Shown here one piece after another: positions 37,820 through 46,990 of a stretch of DNA of 64,000 bases; positions within the stretch are counted from its first letter, which is position 1; every line of letters starts with the position of its first letter. Source of the stretch: Cytobacillus gottheilii. Lineage in GTDB: Bacteria; Bacillota; Bacilli; Bacillales; Cytobacillaceae. Where the stretch lies: positions 2,809,354 through 2,873,353 of the forward strand of contig NZ_KV440945.1 in the NCBI RefSeq assembly GCF_001636345.1, given 5' to 3'. A model generated the notes under the pieces. That model saw nothing but the letters and a program-made list of their open reading frames with translations. It did not search any database and was not told the DNA's origin. Both the position numbers and the translations under genes were made by a program.

Positions 37820-40200
37820 GGGGCTACTTCTCCTTTAATACTGATATTCGGCATTTGTACATAAGGATCTCCACCCGTGTTTTTCGTTAATTTCAAGACG
37901 ATCACTCCTTCTGGAGATACAAATTCATTCACACTGTCACTTTCCTTTAACGTGGCTGTTTTATCTGATTCCAGCGGCAGCCATTCGTCTGAAGCAGCGT
38001 TTAAAAGCGAATATTCAATTGTTGGATTTCGGAAAGCAAGCTTTAGCTCAGTCAGTGTCACATCTTTTCCTTTAAGCTGTTCGGGCAATTCGATCTTATA
38101 CTCATATTCTCCATTATCAAGATTAACCTCATAATCTGTTCCATACATCATTTCTTCATAAATATGTCCTGAGATTGCCTGAAGGTCCGTCTTTAAGGTC
38201 TCTTGCTTTAAAGTGAAGGCACCAGTTATGTTTTGCTGCACATCTGCTGAAGAGAGGATCATGTTGATATTATTTTGCTTTTCATCCTTATCAGCTACCG
38301 TTACATCAATGACAGACTGTGAAGTGATTCCGGCAATCACCGGCTTTGCTGCTTCCATATGCTCATTTAAAACATAGTTGACGGCTGAATATTCAAGCTG
38401 CTCGCGCTTTACCTTATCAATATCTGATTGATTATAGTTGATTCCGCCGTATCCATTTGATGTTGGTTTCGTTAAAATGGATTGATTAATTTGTTTATTA
38501 ACCTCCAAGGTTTCTCCTTTTTTCAAGGCACCAAGCTTAATTTTCTGTGAACCCGACCAAATAAAAACCTCTGAAAAATCATAATCATAATGATTAGTGA
38601 TTGTCCCTGTTAATATTTTGTCTGATAATGTTAATTCAGAAGCAAATCCGCCTTCAGCAGCTTGATTTGCTTTGCCATAAATGGTTTGTGTGGACCAATA
38701 ATCCATCTTTGGAAAAATGACAGAACTGGTTTTTACTTGCTCAGCGAAGATTGCACCTCTCATTGGATCATAAAGGGAATTGCCCCCACCGCCGCCGCTG
38801 ACAGGACGGAATGCTCCGCTAGGATATTCAATGGCATATTCACCGCCTGTATTTGATAGCAATGTAGCCGCCTGCAAACCGGATAACTGATTGTTTTCCT
38901 CGTAGTAAACGCCCATTTGGTTTAACTGTGCCTGAGAGATCCGATCCTTTGCCCCGATTGTAAAAATGACTGCTGCCATTAGGATTGAAAGGGCAGGAAT
39001 AACCCACCAGGAATGCTCTCGTTTATCCATTTTACGCAGGACAAAATACAAGATAGGTACAACTATAATGATATAGACTGCCAGTAACCCAATAAGCTGT
39101 TCAATTGAAACAGTTGATGCAGGGAAATATTCATTCGCTTCTGCAAACTCCCAATATAGCGAATCATAAAAGCCTCCATGCATGTTTGCATTCGATATTT
39201 GACCGGCATCACTAAACTTTAATAAGTTTACAAACCATGTATCATAGTCCTTCCAGGCAGAGAGAGGTTCATCCCCGAGTGAAAAGCTGCTTTGCAGGAT
39301 CATACCGCTGCCGTATAATGATCTTACAACAGCAGGCAGCTCCCCATTTTTGATTAATACTTCGGCACCTTCTGCCACTTCGCCTGTAAAAAATGGAATT
39401 TCATTAAAAGGCAATTCTTCAATAGAAGATCCGAGTTTTAAAAACTCCGCGGAAGCGTCTGACTCCTTATCAGGTTTCATTGGCAATAGTTCAAATAATT
39501 CACCGTATGTGGCTTGTGCATCCGGTGCAGCTCCCGCAATGAGCGTGCCGCCCACTTTGATCCATTCTTTTAAAGCGGTTTGCTGAGCGTCACTGAGCTG
39601 TGATAATGAAAATTCATCAACAATCATGACATCAATAGATTCTAATCCCATTGCTTGTGCTGGCAATATGTCTGGGTTTAATTCTGCCATTGTCGCAGAT
39701 GATGTAGTCCTCAGCTCCTTAAGCCGGTCGTAGTTTTCGCTTAATACACCAATAAATGTAGTGGCATCATCAATAAACTTCGGCTTAACGGCTTTATCGC
39801 CTTTATATGTAAGCTGTTTCCCATCCTTCCAGTCTCCTTCAAAAACATGAATGGACGGTTCATTTTGATAATAGGATTGATGATCTTCTGTCATGCCAGG
39901 AAGTGATAGTTGAAATGTTCTAGTTTCTCCCGCAGGCACTTCAATTTTTACAGGAATAGAACCTCCCGAGTTGTAGGAAGGATAAAAGCTAACTAGCACA
40001 CTTCCGCTAAAATCTTCTCCTGAATTTTCGACAGTTAGAACAACTGGAAAGCCTTCTCCCCGTTTCACTTTCCCATCAAAACCTTCGTCAACCGTAATGG
40101 TTAAGCCGGATTTTTCTGCAGCAGAAACCTGCTGCGGGAAAAGATAAGAAAAAAAGAATAACGAACATAATAGCAAAATCAATATCTTTGTTTTTTTCAT
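37816..40200 (-). CDS. Large secreted/membrane protein, first gene of cassette, function unknown
   Basis: About 794 residues. The N-terminus (MKKTKILILLLCSLFFFSYL) is a signal peptide with likely cleavage after QQVSA. An extracellular beta-rich region (40-130) precedes a glutamine-amidotransferase-like fold (about 190-310; SIDVMIVDEFSLSQLSDAQQ, then GGTLIAGAAPDA). Two membrane segments lie at about 368-391 and 399-419, followed by a long C-terminal exposed domain. The start is one of two ATGs behind GGAGGGG. It leads the cassette and overlaps the ABC ATPase gene by four bases. I do not recognise a named family. Confidence 0.75.
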   Translation of the reverse strand: MKKTKILILLLCSLFFFSYLFPQQVSAAEKSGLTITVDEGFDGKVKRGEGFPVVLTVENSGEDFSGSVLVSFYPSYNSGGSIPVKIEVPAGETRTFQLSLPGMTEDHQSYYQNEPSIHVFEGDWKDGKQLTYKGDKAVKPKFIDDATTFIGVLSENYDRLKELRTTSSATMAELNPDILPAQAMGLESIDVMIVDEFSLSQLSDAQQTALKEWIKVGGTLIAGAAPDAQATYGELFELLPMKPDKESDASAEFLKLGSSIEELPFNEIPFFTGEVAEGAEVLIKNGELPAVVRSLYGSGMILQSSFSLGDEPLSAWKDYDTWFVNLLKFSDAGQISNANMHGGFYDSLYWEFAEANEYFPASTVSIEQLIGLLAVYIIIVVPILYFVLRKMDKREHSWWVIPALSILMAAVIFTIGAKDRISQAQLNQMGVYYEENNQLSGLQAATLLSNTGGEYAIEYPSGAFRPVSGGGGGNSLYDPMRGAIFAEQVKTSSVIFPKMDYWSTQTIYGKANQAAEGGFASELTLSDKILTGTITNHYDYDFSEVFIWSGSQKIKLGALKKGETLEVNKQINQSILTKPTSNGYGGINYNQSDIDKVKREQLEYSAVNYVLNEHMEAAKPVIAGITSQSVIDVTVADKDEKQNNINMILSSADVQQNITGAFTLKQETLKTDLQAISGHIYEEMMYGTDYEVNLDNGEYEYKIELPEQLKGKDVTLTELKLAFRNPTIEYSLLNAASDEWLPLESDKTATLKESDSVNEFVSPEGVIVLKLTKNTGGDPYVQMPNISIKGEVAP

Positions 40201-40235
40201 CTGCATACCCCTCCATAGCTATCTTCAATAATATA

Positions 40236-40262
40236 GACGTTATAAATTGCAATTAGTGTTCA
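40236..40262 (-). promoter_or_regulatory. Candidate ECF-type promoter of the cassette
   Basis: On the minus strand TGAACA is followed after 17 bases by CGTCTA, about 35 bases before the first cassette gene. This resembles Bacillus extracytoplasmic-function sigma sites (TGAAAC-N16-CGTC/A) but the -35 lacks the usual AAC-T-rich form. A second CGTCTATTA lies at 40288-40296 with a poorer -35. No good sigma-A pair was found. Confidence 0.3.
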
Positions 40263-40401
40263 TGTTTTTACAATTTTTTCATCTACATAATAGACGAAAG
40301 GAAAAGGATATACCCCTTCACTTGCTGGGAAGTTTTTTTATTTGTACTGTTTATAAAAATTTTCATTACAGCCAGGCTCTCAAAATTTGCGACCTATAAA
40401 C

Positions 40402-40460
40402 ACAAAAAAACCCGAACTATTTTACAGATCATTAAAAAAATCTGTTAATAGTTCGGGTCA
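40402..40460 (-). terminator. Long-stem terminator of smc-ftsY
   Basis: Minus-strand 12-base perfect arms ACCCGAACTATT / AATAGTTCGGGT (40410-40421 and 40447-40458) with an inner ACAGAT/ATCTGT pairing, followed by seven T residues. It separates ftsY from the cassette. Confidence 0.92.
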
Positions 40461-40492
40461 GCATTTTTGAATAAAATGATATTTGAAAGTGT

Positions 40493-41482
40493 TTATTCTT
40501 CTGCTTTTTCAACGTTGTCGGCAAATAGGCCATAGACGTATTGCTCGGCGTTAAATTCCTGAAGGTCATCCATTTTTTCACCTAGTCCGACGAATTTAAC
40601 CGGAATGTCGAGTTCGTTTCGGATGGCAATGACAATTCCGCCTTTTGCCGTTCCATCCAGCTTTGTTAGCACAATACCTGTAACATTTGTTGCTTCCTTA
40701 AAGGTTTTGGCTTGAAGCATTGCATTTTGGCCTGTAGTGGCATCAAGGGCAAGTAAAACTTCATGAGGAGCACCTGGAATTTCACGTTCTATGACTCTTT
40801 TGACTTTTTCCAGCTCTTTCATCAGATTGACTTTGTTTTGCAGACGTCCAGCTGTATCACAAATAAGGATATCAGCCTGGCGTGACTTCGCCGCCTGCAC
40901 AGCATCGTACATTACCGCAGCAGGATCAGAACCTGCGCCTTGCTTAATGACCTCAACGCCGACACGCTCACCCCACACTTCAAGCTGTTCAATGGCCCCT
41001 GCACGGAACGTATCTCCCGCAGCTAATACCACTTTTTTGCCTTCGTTTTTGAATTTATGAGCAAGTTTACCGATGGTTGTAGTTTTCCCAACACCGTTTA
41101 CACCAACAAAAAGGATAACCGTTAATTCGCCTTCTTGAATATTTAAAGCAGAAGATGAGTTGCCTCCCTGTTCATAAATCTCAACCAGCTTTTCAGAAAT
41201 AACATCTTGTACTTCTGCAGGATCCTGAATGTTTTTCCGCTTCACTTCGAGTTTTAGCTCATCGACAAGCTTCATAACAGTATCAAAACCGACATCCGCT
41301 TGTATTAATATCTCTTCAAGCTCTTCAAAGAAGTCTTCATCTACTTTTCGGTAACGAGCAACAAGATCATTCACCTTGCCTGAAAAATTATCACGTGTTT
41401 TCGTTAAGCCTTCTTTAAATTTCTCTGTTACACTGTCTGTTTGTTTCGTAATCTTCTCTTTTAATTTTTTGAAAAAACTCAT
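40493..41482 (-). CDS. ftsY: Signal recognition particle receptor FtsY
   Basis: FtsY is the membrane-associated GTPase partner of Ffh. The short N-terminal segment ([20 protein letters not shown]) lacks the long acidic A domain, as in Bacillus. The NG domain has [46 protein letters not shown] and [14 protein letters not shown]. Length is 329 residues. It follows smc by 59 bases. In B. subtilis ylxM-ffh comes next; here the eight-gene cassette intervenes. Confidence 0.99.
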   Translation of the reverse strand: MSFFKKLKEKITKQTDSVTEKFKEGLTKTRDNFSGKVNDLVARYRKVDEDFFEELEEILIQADVGFDTVMKLVDELKLEVKRKNIQDPAEVQDVISEKLVEIYEQGGNSSSALNIQEGELTVILFVGVNGVGKTTTIGKLAHKFKNEGKKVVLAAGDTFRAGAIEQLEVWGERVGVEVIKQGAGSDPAAVMYDAVQAAKSRQADILICDTAGRLQNKVNLMKELEKVKRVIEREIPGAPHEVLLALDATTGQNAMLQAKTFKEATNVTGIVLTKLDGTAKGGIVIAIRNELDIPVKFVGLGEKMDDLQEFNAEQYVYGLFADNVEKAEE

Positions 41483-41541
41483 TTGGTCACATCCTTTATT
41501 GGCTTTATATATGTATGCCGGGGAATTTCCCCGGCTGAACC

Positions 41542-44500
41542 TTAGAGCGGAACCATTTCCCGTGATTCATCAAGTCTTACAGAAACAAGCTTAGAAACGC
41601 CAGACTCCTGCATGGTAATGCCATACAGTACATCTGCAAGCTCCATTGTCCCTTTGCGGTGTGTTATGACGATAAACTGTGTTTCACCGCTATATCGTTT
41701 TAAATATTGTGCATACCGATGGACATTGGCTTCATCAAGGGCAGCTTCTACTTCATCGAGAATACAAAATGGAACAGGTCTTACTTTTAAAATTGAAAAT
41801 AATAATCCAATGGCTGTCAGAGCCCGTTCACCACCTGATAATAAACCAAGATTCTGCAGCTTTTTCCCTGGCGGCTGTGCAACAATTTCAACACCTGTAT
41901 TCAAAAGGTCTTCAGGATCGGTTAAGCGCAAATCGGCTCGGCCGCCGCCAAACAGTGACTGAAACACAGATTCAAAGTGAAAACGGATGCCGTTAAATGT
42001 TTGCTCAAACCTTCTTTTCATTTCAATGTCCATTTCATCAATAACCTGGTATAACGTATCTTTTGCTTCCTGCAGGTCGTTTTTTTGCTCTAGCAGGAAT
42101 TCATAACGTTCAGACACACGCTCATATTCCTCAATTGCACCAAGATTAACGGTGCCGAGCTCATCGATTGACATTCTAATGAGGCGAACCTTTTTACGAG
42201 CCTCTTCAGCATCAATCGTTAGCGGGTAAGCTTCTTTCGCAGCATCAAACGATAATAAATATTCTTCCCGCAGATGAGCAAGGCGTGTTTCAAGCTCAAC
42301 ATCAATTCGATTGAGCTTCACCTCATCATCTTTCAGAGCAATACTTAAGCCTTTATGCGTGCGTTTCAATTCTTTCGCTTCAAGCTCTAAATCCTCAAGC
42401 TCTGTCTGCAGCTTTAATCGTTCAGCTCTTCTGCTTGCAATCAGACTGACCGTTTCATTTTTATCCTGCAGCTTTCGGTTAGCTGCCTCTTCAAGCTGAA
42501 TTTCTCCTGAAGAGCTGTTCGTCATTTCTGACGATAAAAGCTTTAAATCATCCTGAATTAAGTTTAGCTTATCTGAGGACGAGGTCCATTCGTTTACAGT
42601 GTGATTCAGCCTTTCAGCTGCACTATTTAGCTGTTCACTTTTCGCTGCAAAAGTAATCTTTAAGTCACTAATTTCAGCGAGCAGCGCTTCTTTAGACGTT
42701 TGATCTGTAAATTTCCGTTCTGTTAAAAGACGAATCTGTTCATCAAGCTCTGCTGTTTGAACTTCGAATTGCTGCAGCTCCTGCTGCAGGATTTTCTGCC
42801 TTGACACAAGATTGTCTTTATCCTCACTATACTGTGCCTTATCGAGATCATAGATGGATAAACGTTCATTTATCCTTTTTTCCTCATATTCAATCTCACG
42901 GAGATCCTCTTTCATTCTTTGTTCTTGTAAACGCAGATGCTCTCCCTTTTCTTTCAGAATCTCCAATTGGTCTGCCTGCTGCTGTACATCCTGCTTTAGC
43001 TTTTTGACCAGATCTTCCAGCGAAGCAGTTTTTCCTTCCATATCAGTGATCCTTGCTTTTAGTTCCTCTAATTCGCTTTTTCTGCTTAAAATCGAAGAAT
43101 TCTTTTGCTTAATAGCCCCGCCCGTCATAGATCCGCCTGGATTTACGACATCTCCATCAAGTGTCACAATCCGAACCCGATAAGATAGCAGTTTAGCCAG
43201 TTCATTGGCACCTTTTAAATCTGTGGCAATGACTACATTTCCAAGCAAGCTTTCAATTGCTGCAGCATATTTGCTGTTATATTCAATCAGAGATGATGCT
43301 TGTCCAACAAACGCATCATGACCAGACACAGCCTGCTGCTGATTAGCCTGCAGGAACTTCGCCTTCATGACATTCAAAGGCAAAAATGTCGCACGTCCAT
43401 ATCCATTGCCTTTTAAGTATTGTATCGCACTGCGGCCATCCTGCTCGGTTTGAACAATAACATGCTGCATCGCTCCGCCTAATGCAATTTCAATGGCGGT
43501 TTCGTACTGTTTTGGAACGGAAATCAATTCAGCAACAGCACCTTCAATGCCATTTAGTTTGTTTCCTCTTGCTTTTAAAACTTCCTTTACCCCTTGGAAG
43601 AAACCGGAATAATCATCCTCGAGCTCTTCAAGCATCTCTTGTCTTGATTTGCCCTGCTGTAAATATTGATACGCCTGATAAAGGGTCTTCTCTTGCTTTT
43701 CATAATTGTTTTTTACTGCTTCAGCCTTTTTCTGTGCTTCGCGGAACAGGTGAATTTGTTCTTCCAAGGCAGCGTGCACTTCACTTAGTCCGTTTTCTGC
43801 CTGCAGTTTACGTTCGGAAATCAGTGAGCGTTCTTCAATGAACTTTTCATTATCAAGTTCGAGTTTTTCATTTCTTGCATCCTGCTGGCTTAATTGACGA
43901 GAAATCATTTGCATTTCATTTTTGGACGCAGCTTGTTTATTTAAAATCTCAATATATTCACTTTTTAATGATTCAATAACCTGTTCGTTATCTTCTGCAA
44001 AAAGCTTTAGCTGCTCCTGTTTCTCAGTCAATTGTTTCTTAAGGAGATTTGCTTCAGATTGCAATTGATCCTTAGCTGCCTGCAGTTCATCTTTTTGAAC
44101 TTGTAGCTGAGCAATTCTTTCTGTTAGTTCTTCAATGGATTTTGCCAGCTGTTCTTTATTTTGTGAGGCATTTTTTTTCCGTTCCTTTAATACTTCTTTT
44201 CGGCCTTCAAGCTTTTCCAGTTCCTCACTGGCATGAAGGAGAATATTTTGCAGATCATTGACAGACTCATCCAGAGCTCCTGCATGATCACGCATCTGCT
44301 CAATTTTAGCTTCTTTTGCTTGAATGGCACTTGTCAGCTGCAGTTCATCCTGCTGCTGTTTTTCAAGCTGAACGGATAATCTCTGCCATTTTTCATATAA
44401 TTCCTCGATTTCATAAACTGTCAGAGCCACTTCAATCTGTTCAAGCTCTTCCTTTTGCTGCAAGTAATCTTTCGCAATAGAGGCTTGAATTTTCAGCGGT

Positions 44501-45108
44501 TCAACCTGTCCTTCCAGTTCATGCAAAATATCGTTAACCCTGTTTAAATTTTCCTGAGATTCGAAAAGTTTGCCTTCTGCTTTTTTCTTTCTCGTTTTAT
44601 ATTTTAAAACGCCGGCAGCTTCTTCAAAAATCGTTCTCCGCTCTTCAGGTTTGCTGTTTAAAATTTCTTCAACACGCCCTTGGCTAATAATCGAAAACGC
44701 TTCTTTTCCTAACCCGGAATCCATAAACAGATCAACGATGTCTTTTAAACGGCATGGCTGTTTGTTGATAAAAAACTCACTGTCGCCAGAACGGTAAACA
44801 CGGCGTGTAACACTGACTTCATTGTATTCGATTGGCAGAAAATGATCCTCATTTTCTAATGTTAAGCTAACCTCGGCGAAATTGAGCGGTCTTCTTGAAT
44901 CACTGCCAGAAAAGATAATATCCTCCATCTTAGCCCCGCGCAGTGACTTGGCCGACTGTTCTCCTAAAACCCAGCGAATAGCATCGGTTACGTTGCTTTT
45001 TCCGCTTCCGTTTGGGCCGACGACTGCTGTTACTCCAGGGACAAAATCAACCGCAATCCGCTCGGCAAATGATTTAAACCCTACTATATCTAGCCGTTTT
45101 AATAACAA
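41542..45108 (-). CDS. smc: Chromosome partition protein Smc
   Basis: Smc forms the ring-shaped condensin that organises and segregates the chromosome with ScpA and ScpB. About 1188 residues: N-terminal head with Walker A GPNGSGKSN, two long coiled coils, the hinge in the middle with VNPGGSMTGGA, and the C-terminal head with LLSGGERALTAIGLLFS and the Walker B FCILDEVEAALDEANVHR. The TTG at 45108, behind AGGGGGAG, gives MLLKRLDIVGFKSFAERI, matching the B. subtilis N-terminus. It lies between rnc and ftsY. Confidence 0.99.
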   Translation of the reverse strand: MLLKRLDIVGFKSFAERIAVDFVPGVTAVVGPNGSGKSNVTDAIRWVLGEQSAKSLRGAKMEDIIFSGSDSRRPLNFAEVSLTLENEDHFLPIEYNEVSVTRRVYRSGDSEFFINKQPCRLKDIVDLFMDSGLGKEAFSIISQGRVEEILNSKPEERRTIFEEAAGVLKYKTRKKKAEGKLFESQENLNRVNDILHELEGQVEPLKIQASIAKDYLQQKEELEQIEVALTVYEIEELYEKWQRLSVQLEKQQQDELQLTSAIQAKEAKIEQMRDHAGALDESVNDLQNILLHASEELEKLEGRKEVLKERKKNASQNKEQLAKSIEELTERIAQLQVQKDELQAAKDQLQSEANLLKKQLTEKQEQLKLFAEDNEQVIESLKSEYIEILNKQAASKNEMQMISRQLSQQDARNEKLELDNEKFIEERSLISERKLQAENGLSEVHAALEEQIHLFREAQKKAEAVKNNYEKQEKTLYQAYQYLQQGKSRQEMLEELEDDYSGFFQGVKEVLKARGNKLNGIEGAVAELISVPKQYETAIEIALGGAMQHVIVQTEQDGRSAIQYLKGNGYGRATFLPLNVMKAKFLQANQQQAVSGHDAFVGQASSLIEYNSKYAAAIESLLGNVVIATDLKGANELAKLLSYRVRIVTLDGDVVNPGGSMTGGAIKQKNSSILSRKSELEELKARITDMEGKTASLEDLVKKLKQDVQQQADQLEILKEKGEHLRLQEQRMKEDLREIEYEEKRINERLSIYDLDKAQYSEDKDNLVSRQKILQQELQQFEVQTAELDEQIRLLTERKFTDQTSKEALLAEISDLKITFAAKSEQLNSAAERLNHTVNEWTSSSDKLNLIQDDLKLLSSEMTNSSSGEIQLEEAANRKLQDKNETVSLIASRRAERLKLQTELEDLELEAKELKRTHKGLSIALKDDEVKLNRIDVELETRLAHLREEYLLSFDAAKEAYPLTIDAEEARKKVRLIRMSIDELGTVNLGAIEEYERVSERYEFLLEQKNDLQEAKDTLYQVIDEMDIEMKRRFEQTFNGIRFHFESVFQSLFGGGRADLRLTDPEDLLNTGVEIVAQPPGKKLQNLGLLSGGERALTAIGLLFSILKVRPVPFCILDEVEAALDEANVHRYAQYLKRYSGETQFIVITHRKGTMELADVLYGITMQESGVSKLVSVRLDESREMVPL

Positions 45109-45154
45109 GTTTGCTCCCCCTAGCCTCTCCATCTTTCATGCTGAAAAAATCTGT

Positions 45155-45898
45155 TTAGTTGATATGGTTTTTTAAAACCTGCAGAGCCATTTGGGCAGCA
45201 TGCTGTTCTGCTTCTTTTTTTGATCGTCCTGTACCTGTGCCAAGCTCTGCTCCATTTAAAGAAACGGTTGAAACAAATTCCCGGTTATGAGCAGGACCTT
45301 TTTCCATTAATATCTTATACTCTATTGCTCCTGAACCATCACGCTGAATCAGCTCCTGAAGCTGACTTTTGAAATCCATCACATGTGAAAAAGCTCCAGC
45401 ATCAATTTTCGGGAATACCGCCTTTTCAAGAAAATCGACAACCGTATCAATTCCCTGATCTAAATATAAAGCCCCAATGAACGCTTCAAAAACATCCGCC
45501 AGCAGTGCAGGTCTCGATCTGCCTCCAGTCATTTCCTCTCCTTTTCCGAGAAGAATAAGCTCTCCAAATGAAAGTTCATTTGCAAAAGCAACTAATGAAG
45601 GCTCACAGACAACAGCAGCTCTCAGCTTCGTCAGTTCTCCTTCGCTCATCATTGGATATTTAATATAGAGGAATTTCGAAACAGTCAGCTCCAAAACAGC
45701 ATCTCCCAAAAATTCAAGCCGTTCATTATCTTCATAAGGCTTTCTGCGATGCTCATTCACATATGAAGAATGTGTAAATGCCTGTTTTAACAATTTTTCA
45801 TTGCGAAAAATAATTCCTTTATTTTCTTGAAATTCTTTGAACCTTTTATCATTTGCGCGTGATGTTCTTTTATCTTTCTCTTTATTGTAATAGCGCAT
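45155..45898 (-). CDS. rnc: Ribonuclease III
   Basis: RNase III cuts double-stranded RNA in rRNA and SRP RNA maturation. The catalytic signature [20 protein letters not shown] is present, as is the second acidic patch [18 protein letters not shown]. The C-terminal double-stranded RNA-binding domain ends [18 protein letters not shown]. The ATG at 45898 lies behind AGGTGG; about 20 basic N-terminal residues precede the catalytic domain. Length is 247 residues. Confidence 0.98.
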   Translation of the reverse strand: MRYYNKEKDKRTSRANDKRFKEFQENKGIIFRNEKLLKQAFTHSSYVNEHRRKPYEDNERLEFLGDAVLELTVSKFLYIKYPMMSEGELTKLRAAVVCEPSLVAFANELSFGELILLGKGEEMTGGRSRPALLADVFEAFIGALYLDQGIDTVVDFLEKAVFPKIDAGAFSHVMDFKSQLQELIQRDGSGAIEYKILMEKGPAHNREFVSTVSLNGAELGTGTGRSKKEAEQHAAQMALQVLKNHIN

Positions 45899-46089
45899 TT
45901 TTGCATCCACCTTGTTCCATAATTTAAATTTTCCAGGAAACAGCCTGTCAGTGATAGTTTGATTTTAAGCGAAAATGAAAAAAAACACAAAGAAACTTGG
46001 AAAGCTTATCAGCTCCCAAGTTATGGTAATATCACTGCAGAAACGTATTTACTGTCCGATATTACCTGTTAACCGCTACCGTAAACACT

Positions 46090-46160
46090 TGCCGATCGTC
46101 AAGCCTGCAAGGCAAACGACTATGGCGTTGCTGCACTTAACTTTCTGAAAGTACAAGTAA
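46090..46160. repeat. Degenerate dispersed repeat copy (CACTTAACTT family)
   Basis: Plus-strand sequence running from TTGCCGATCG through CAAGCCTGCAAGGCAAACGA to GCACTTAACTTTCTGAAAGT. It aligns by eye with 27885-27950 and partly with 25195-25245 (CAAGCCTGGAAAAGCAAGAC). It lies between acpP and rnc. Confidence 0.45.
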
Positions 46161-46188
46161 TAGCGGACAATAAACACAATTGTAATGG

Positions 46189-46211
46189 ATGAGGGAGATG
46201 CTCTCCCTCAT
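46189..46211 (-). terminator. Hairpin after acpP, possible weak terminator
   Basis: Perfect nine-base stem ATGAGGGAG / CTCCCTCAT with a five-base loop 20 bases after the acpP stop. No T run follows on the minus strand, so it may instead protect the 3' end or only attenuate read-through to rnc. Confidence 0.45.
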
Positions 46212-46230
46212 GCCATTTCAAGAAAGACGA

Positions 46231-46464
46231 TTACTGCTGTGCTTGTATGTAGTTAACAGCGTCACCCACTGTAGCAATCTTTTCAGCGTCGTCATCAGAG
46301 ATCTCCATATCGAACTCATCTTCCAATTCCATTACTAGTTCAACTACGTCAAGGGAATCAGCGCCAAGATCATCCTTGAAAGAAGCTTCCAATTTCACTT
46401 CGGATTCTTCTACACCAAGACGGTCAACGATAATCTTTGTTACACGTTCTAATACTTCTGCCAT
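46231..46464 (-). CDS. acpP: Acyl carrier protein
   Basis: Acyl carrier protein holds growing fatty acids on phosphopantetheine. The 77-residue acidic protein has the attachment serine in [30 protein letters not shown] box precedes the ATG. In B. subtilis acpA follows fabG closely; here a 526-base repeat-rich gap lies between. Confidence 0.99.
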   Translation of the reverse strand: MAEVLERVTKIIVDRLGVEESEVKLEASFKDDLGADSLDVVELVMELEDEFDMEISDDDAEKIATVGDAVNYIQAQQ

Positions 46465-46593
46465 GCTTGTTCACCTCCCCTCAAGACATTATAGAGTATT
46501 TTAATCAATTAATAAACGTCTATCTTTATTTTTTCAGTGCTATTATTGCAAACTTTGTTGTGATCGCTTAAATGTACAAAGATTCGTTCAGAA

Positions 46594-46654
46594 TACTCAC
46601 TTTCCTGCTGGCAGGTGCTGAGCATGATGTTCGTACCTTTTTTCAATCAGCCAG
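46594..46654. repeat. Internally deleted copy of the 16561-16682 palindromic repeat
   Basis: The left end TACTCACTTTCCTGCTGGCA followed by GGTGCTGAGC matches the left end of the sucC-sucD repeat, and the right end TTCGTACCTTTTTTCAATC matches its right end. The central 50-65 bases are missing. Confidence 0.6.
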
Positions 46655-46710
46655 GCATGTCTTTATGTCTGTTCCTAAAGCACCTAAAGAGGTACAAATC
46701 TCAAAATTAG

Positions 46711-46895
46711 GCGGAGAAATTCCGCTTAAATCGTAAAATCACTTAAAATGAGCTTAAATAGACGGAGGAATTCCGTCTAACTAGGCGAAAAACGTGTAAA
46801 TGGACGATTTTTATCACCATAACCGGAAAATCTCCGCTTATTTCACTCGAAAATAGCTCATTTCTTGAAATAGGGGAAAAATCTCCTCTTATTTT
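46711..46895. repeat. Array of four inverted-repeat units
   Basis: Four short palindromes occur at intervals of about 50-63 bases: GCGGAGAAATTCCGC (46711-46725), AGACGGAGGAATTCCGTCT (46760-46778), CCGGAAAATCTCCGC (46823-46837) and GGGGAAAAATCTCCTC (about 46873-46888). Each is flanked by CTTATTT/CTTAAAT-like sequence, and units 1-2 and 3-4 also share GAGCT-containing spacers. None is coding. Confidence 0.7.
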
Positions 46896-46990
46896 TCGCT
46901 AGTTCAACATAAAAATAGTTCCTTCTTATGAAGGTCATGAAGAAGGACTCTTAATAGTGATTTTCTAAGAACAGCATCGCACCATAATAG

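Larger units (their letters stand above)
45899..46230. other. acpP-rnc intergenic region
   Basis: About 330 bases without a gene. They hold a hairpin after acpP (46189-46211) and a degenerate dispersed repeat (46090-46160). No good promoter pair was found for rnc. Confidence 0.5.
46465..46990. other. fabG-acpP intergenic region with repeats
   Basis: This 526-base gap carries no open gene. It contains an internally deleted copy of the sucC-sucD palindromic repeat (46594-46654) and a four-unit array of inverted repeats (46711-46895). Confidence 0.65.

Noticed and set aside
27950..40460. Recent horizontal transfer of the eight-gene cassette
   Set aside because: No integrase, transposase, flanking direct repeat or clear shift in base or codon use was seen; only the position is unusual.
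46711..46895. CRISPR array
   Set aside because: The repeated units are short imperfect palindromes of differing sequence and the spacers are related to each other; no cas gene is near.
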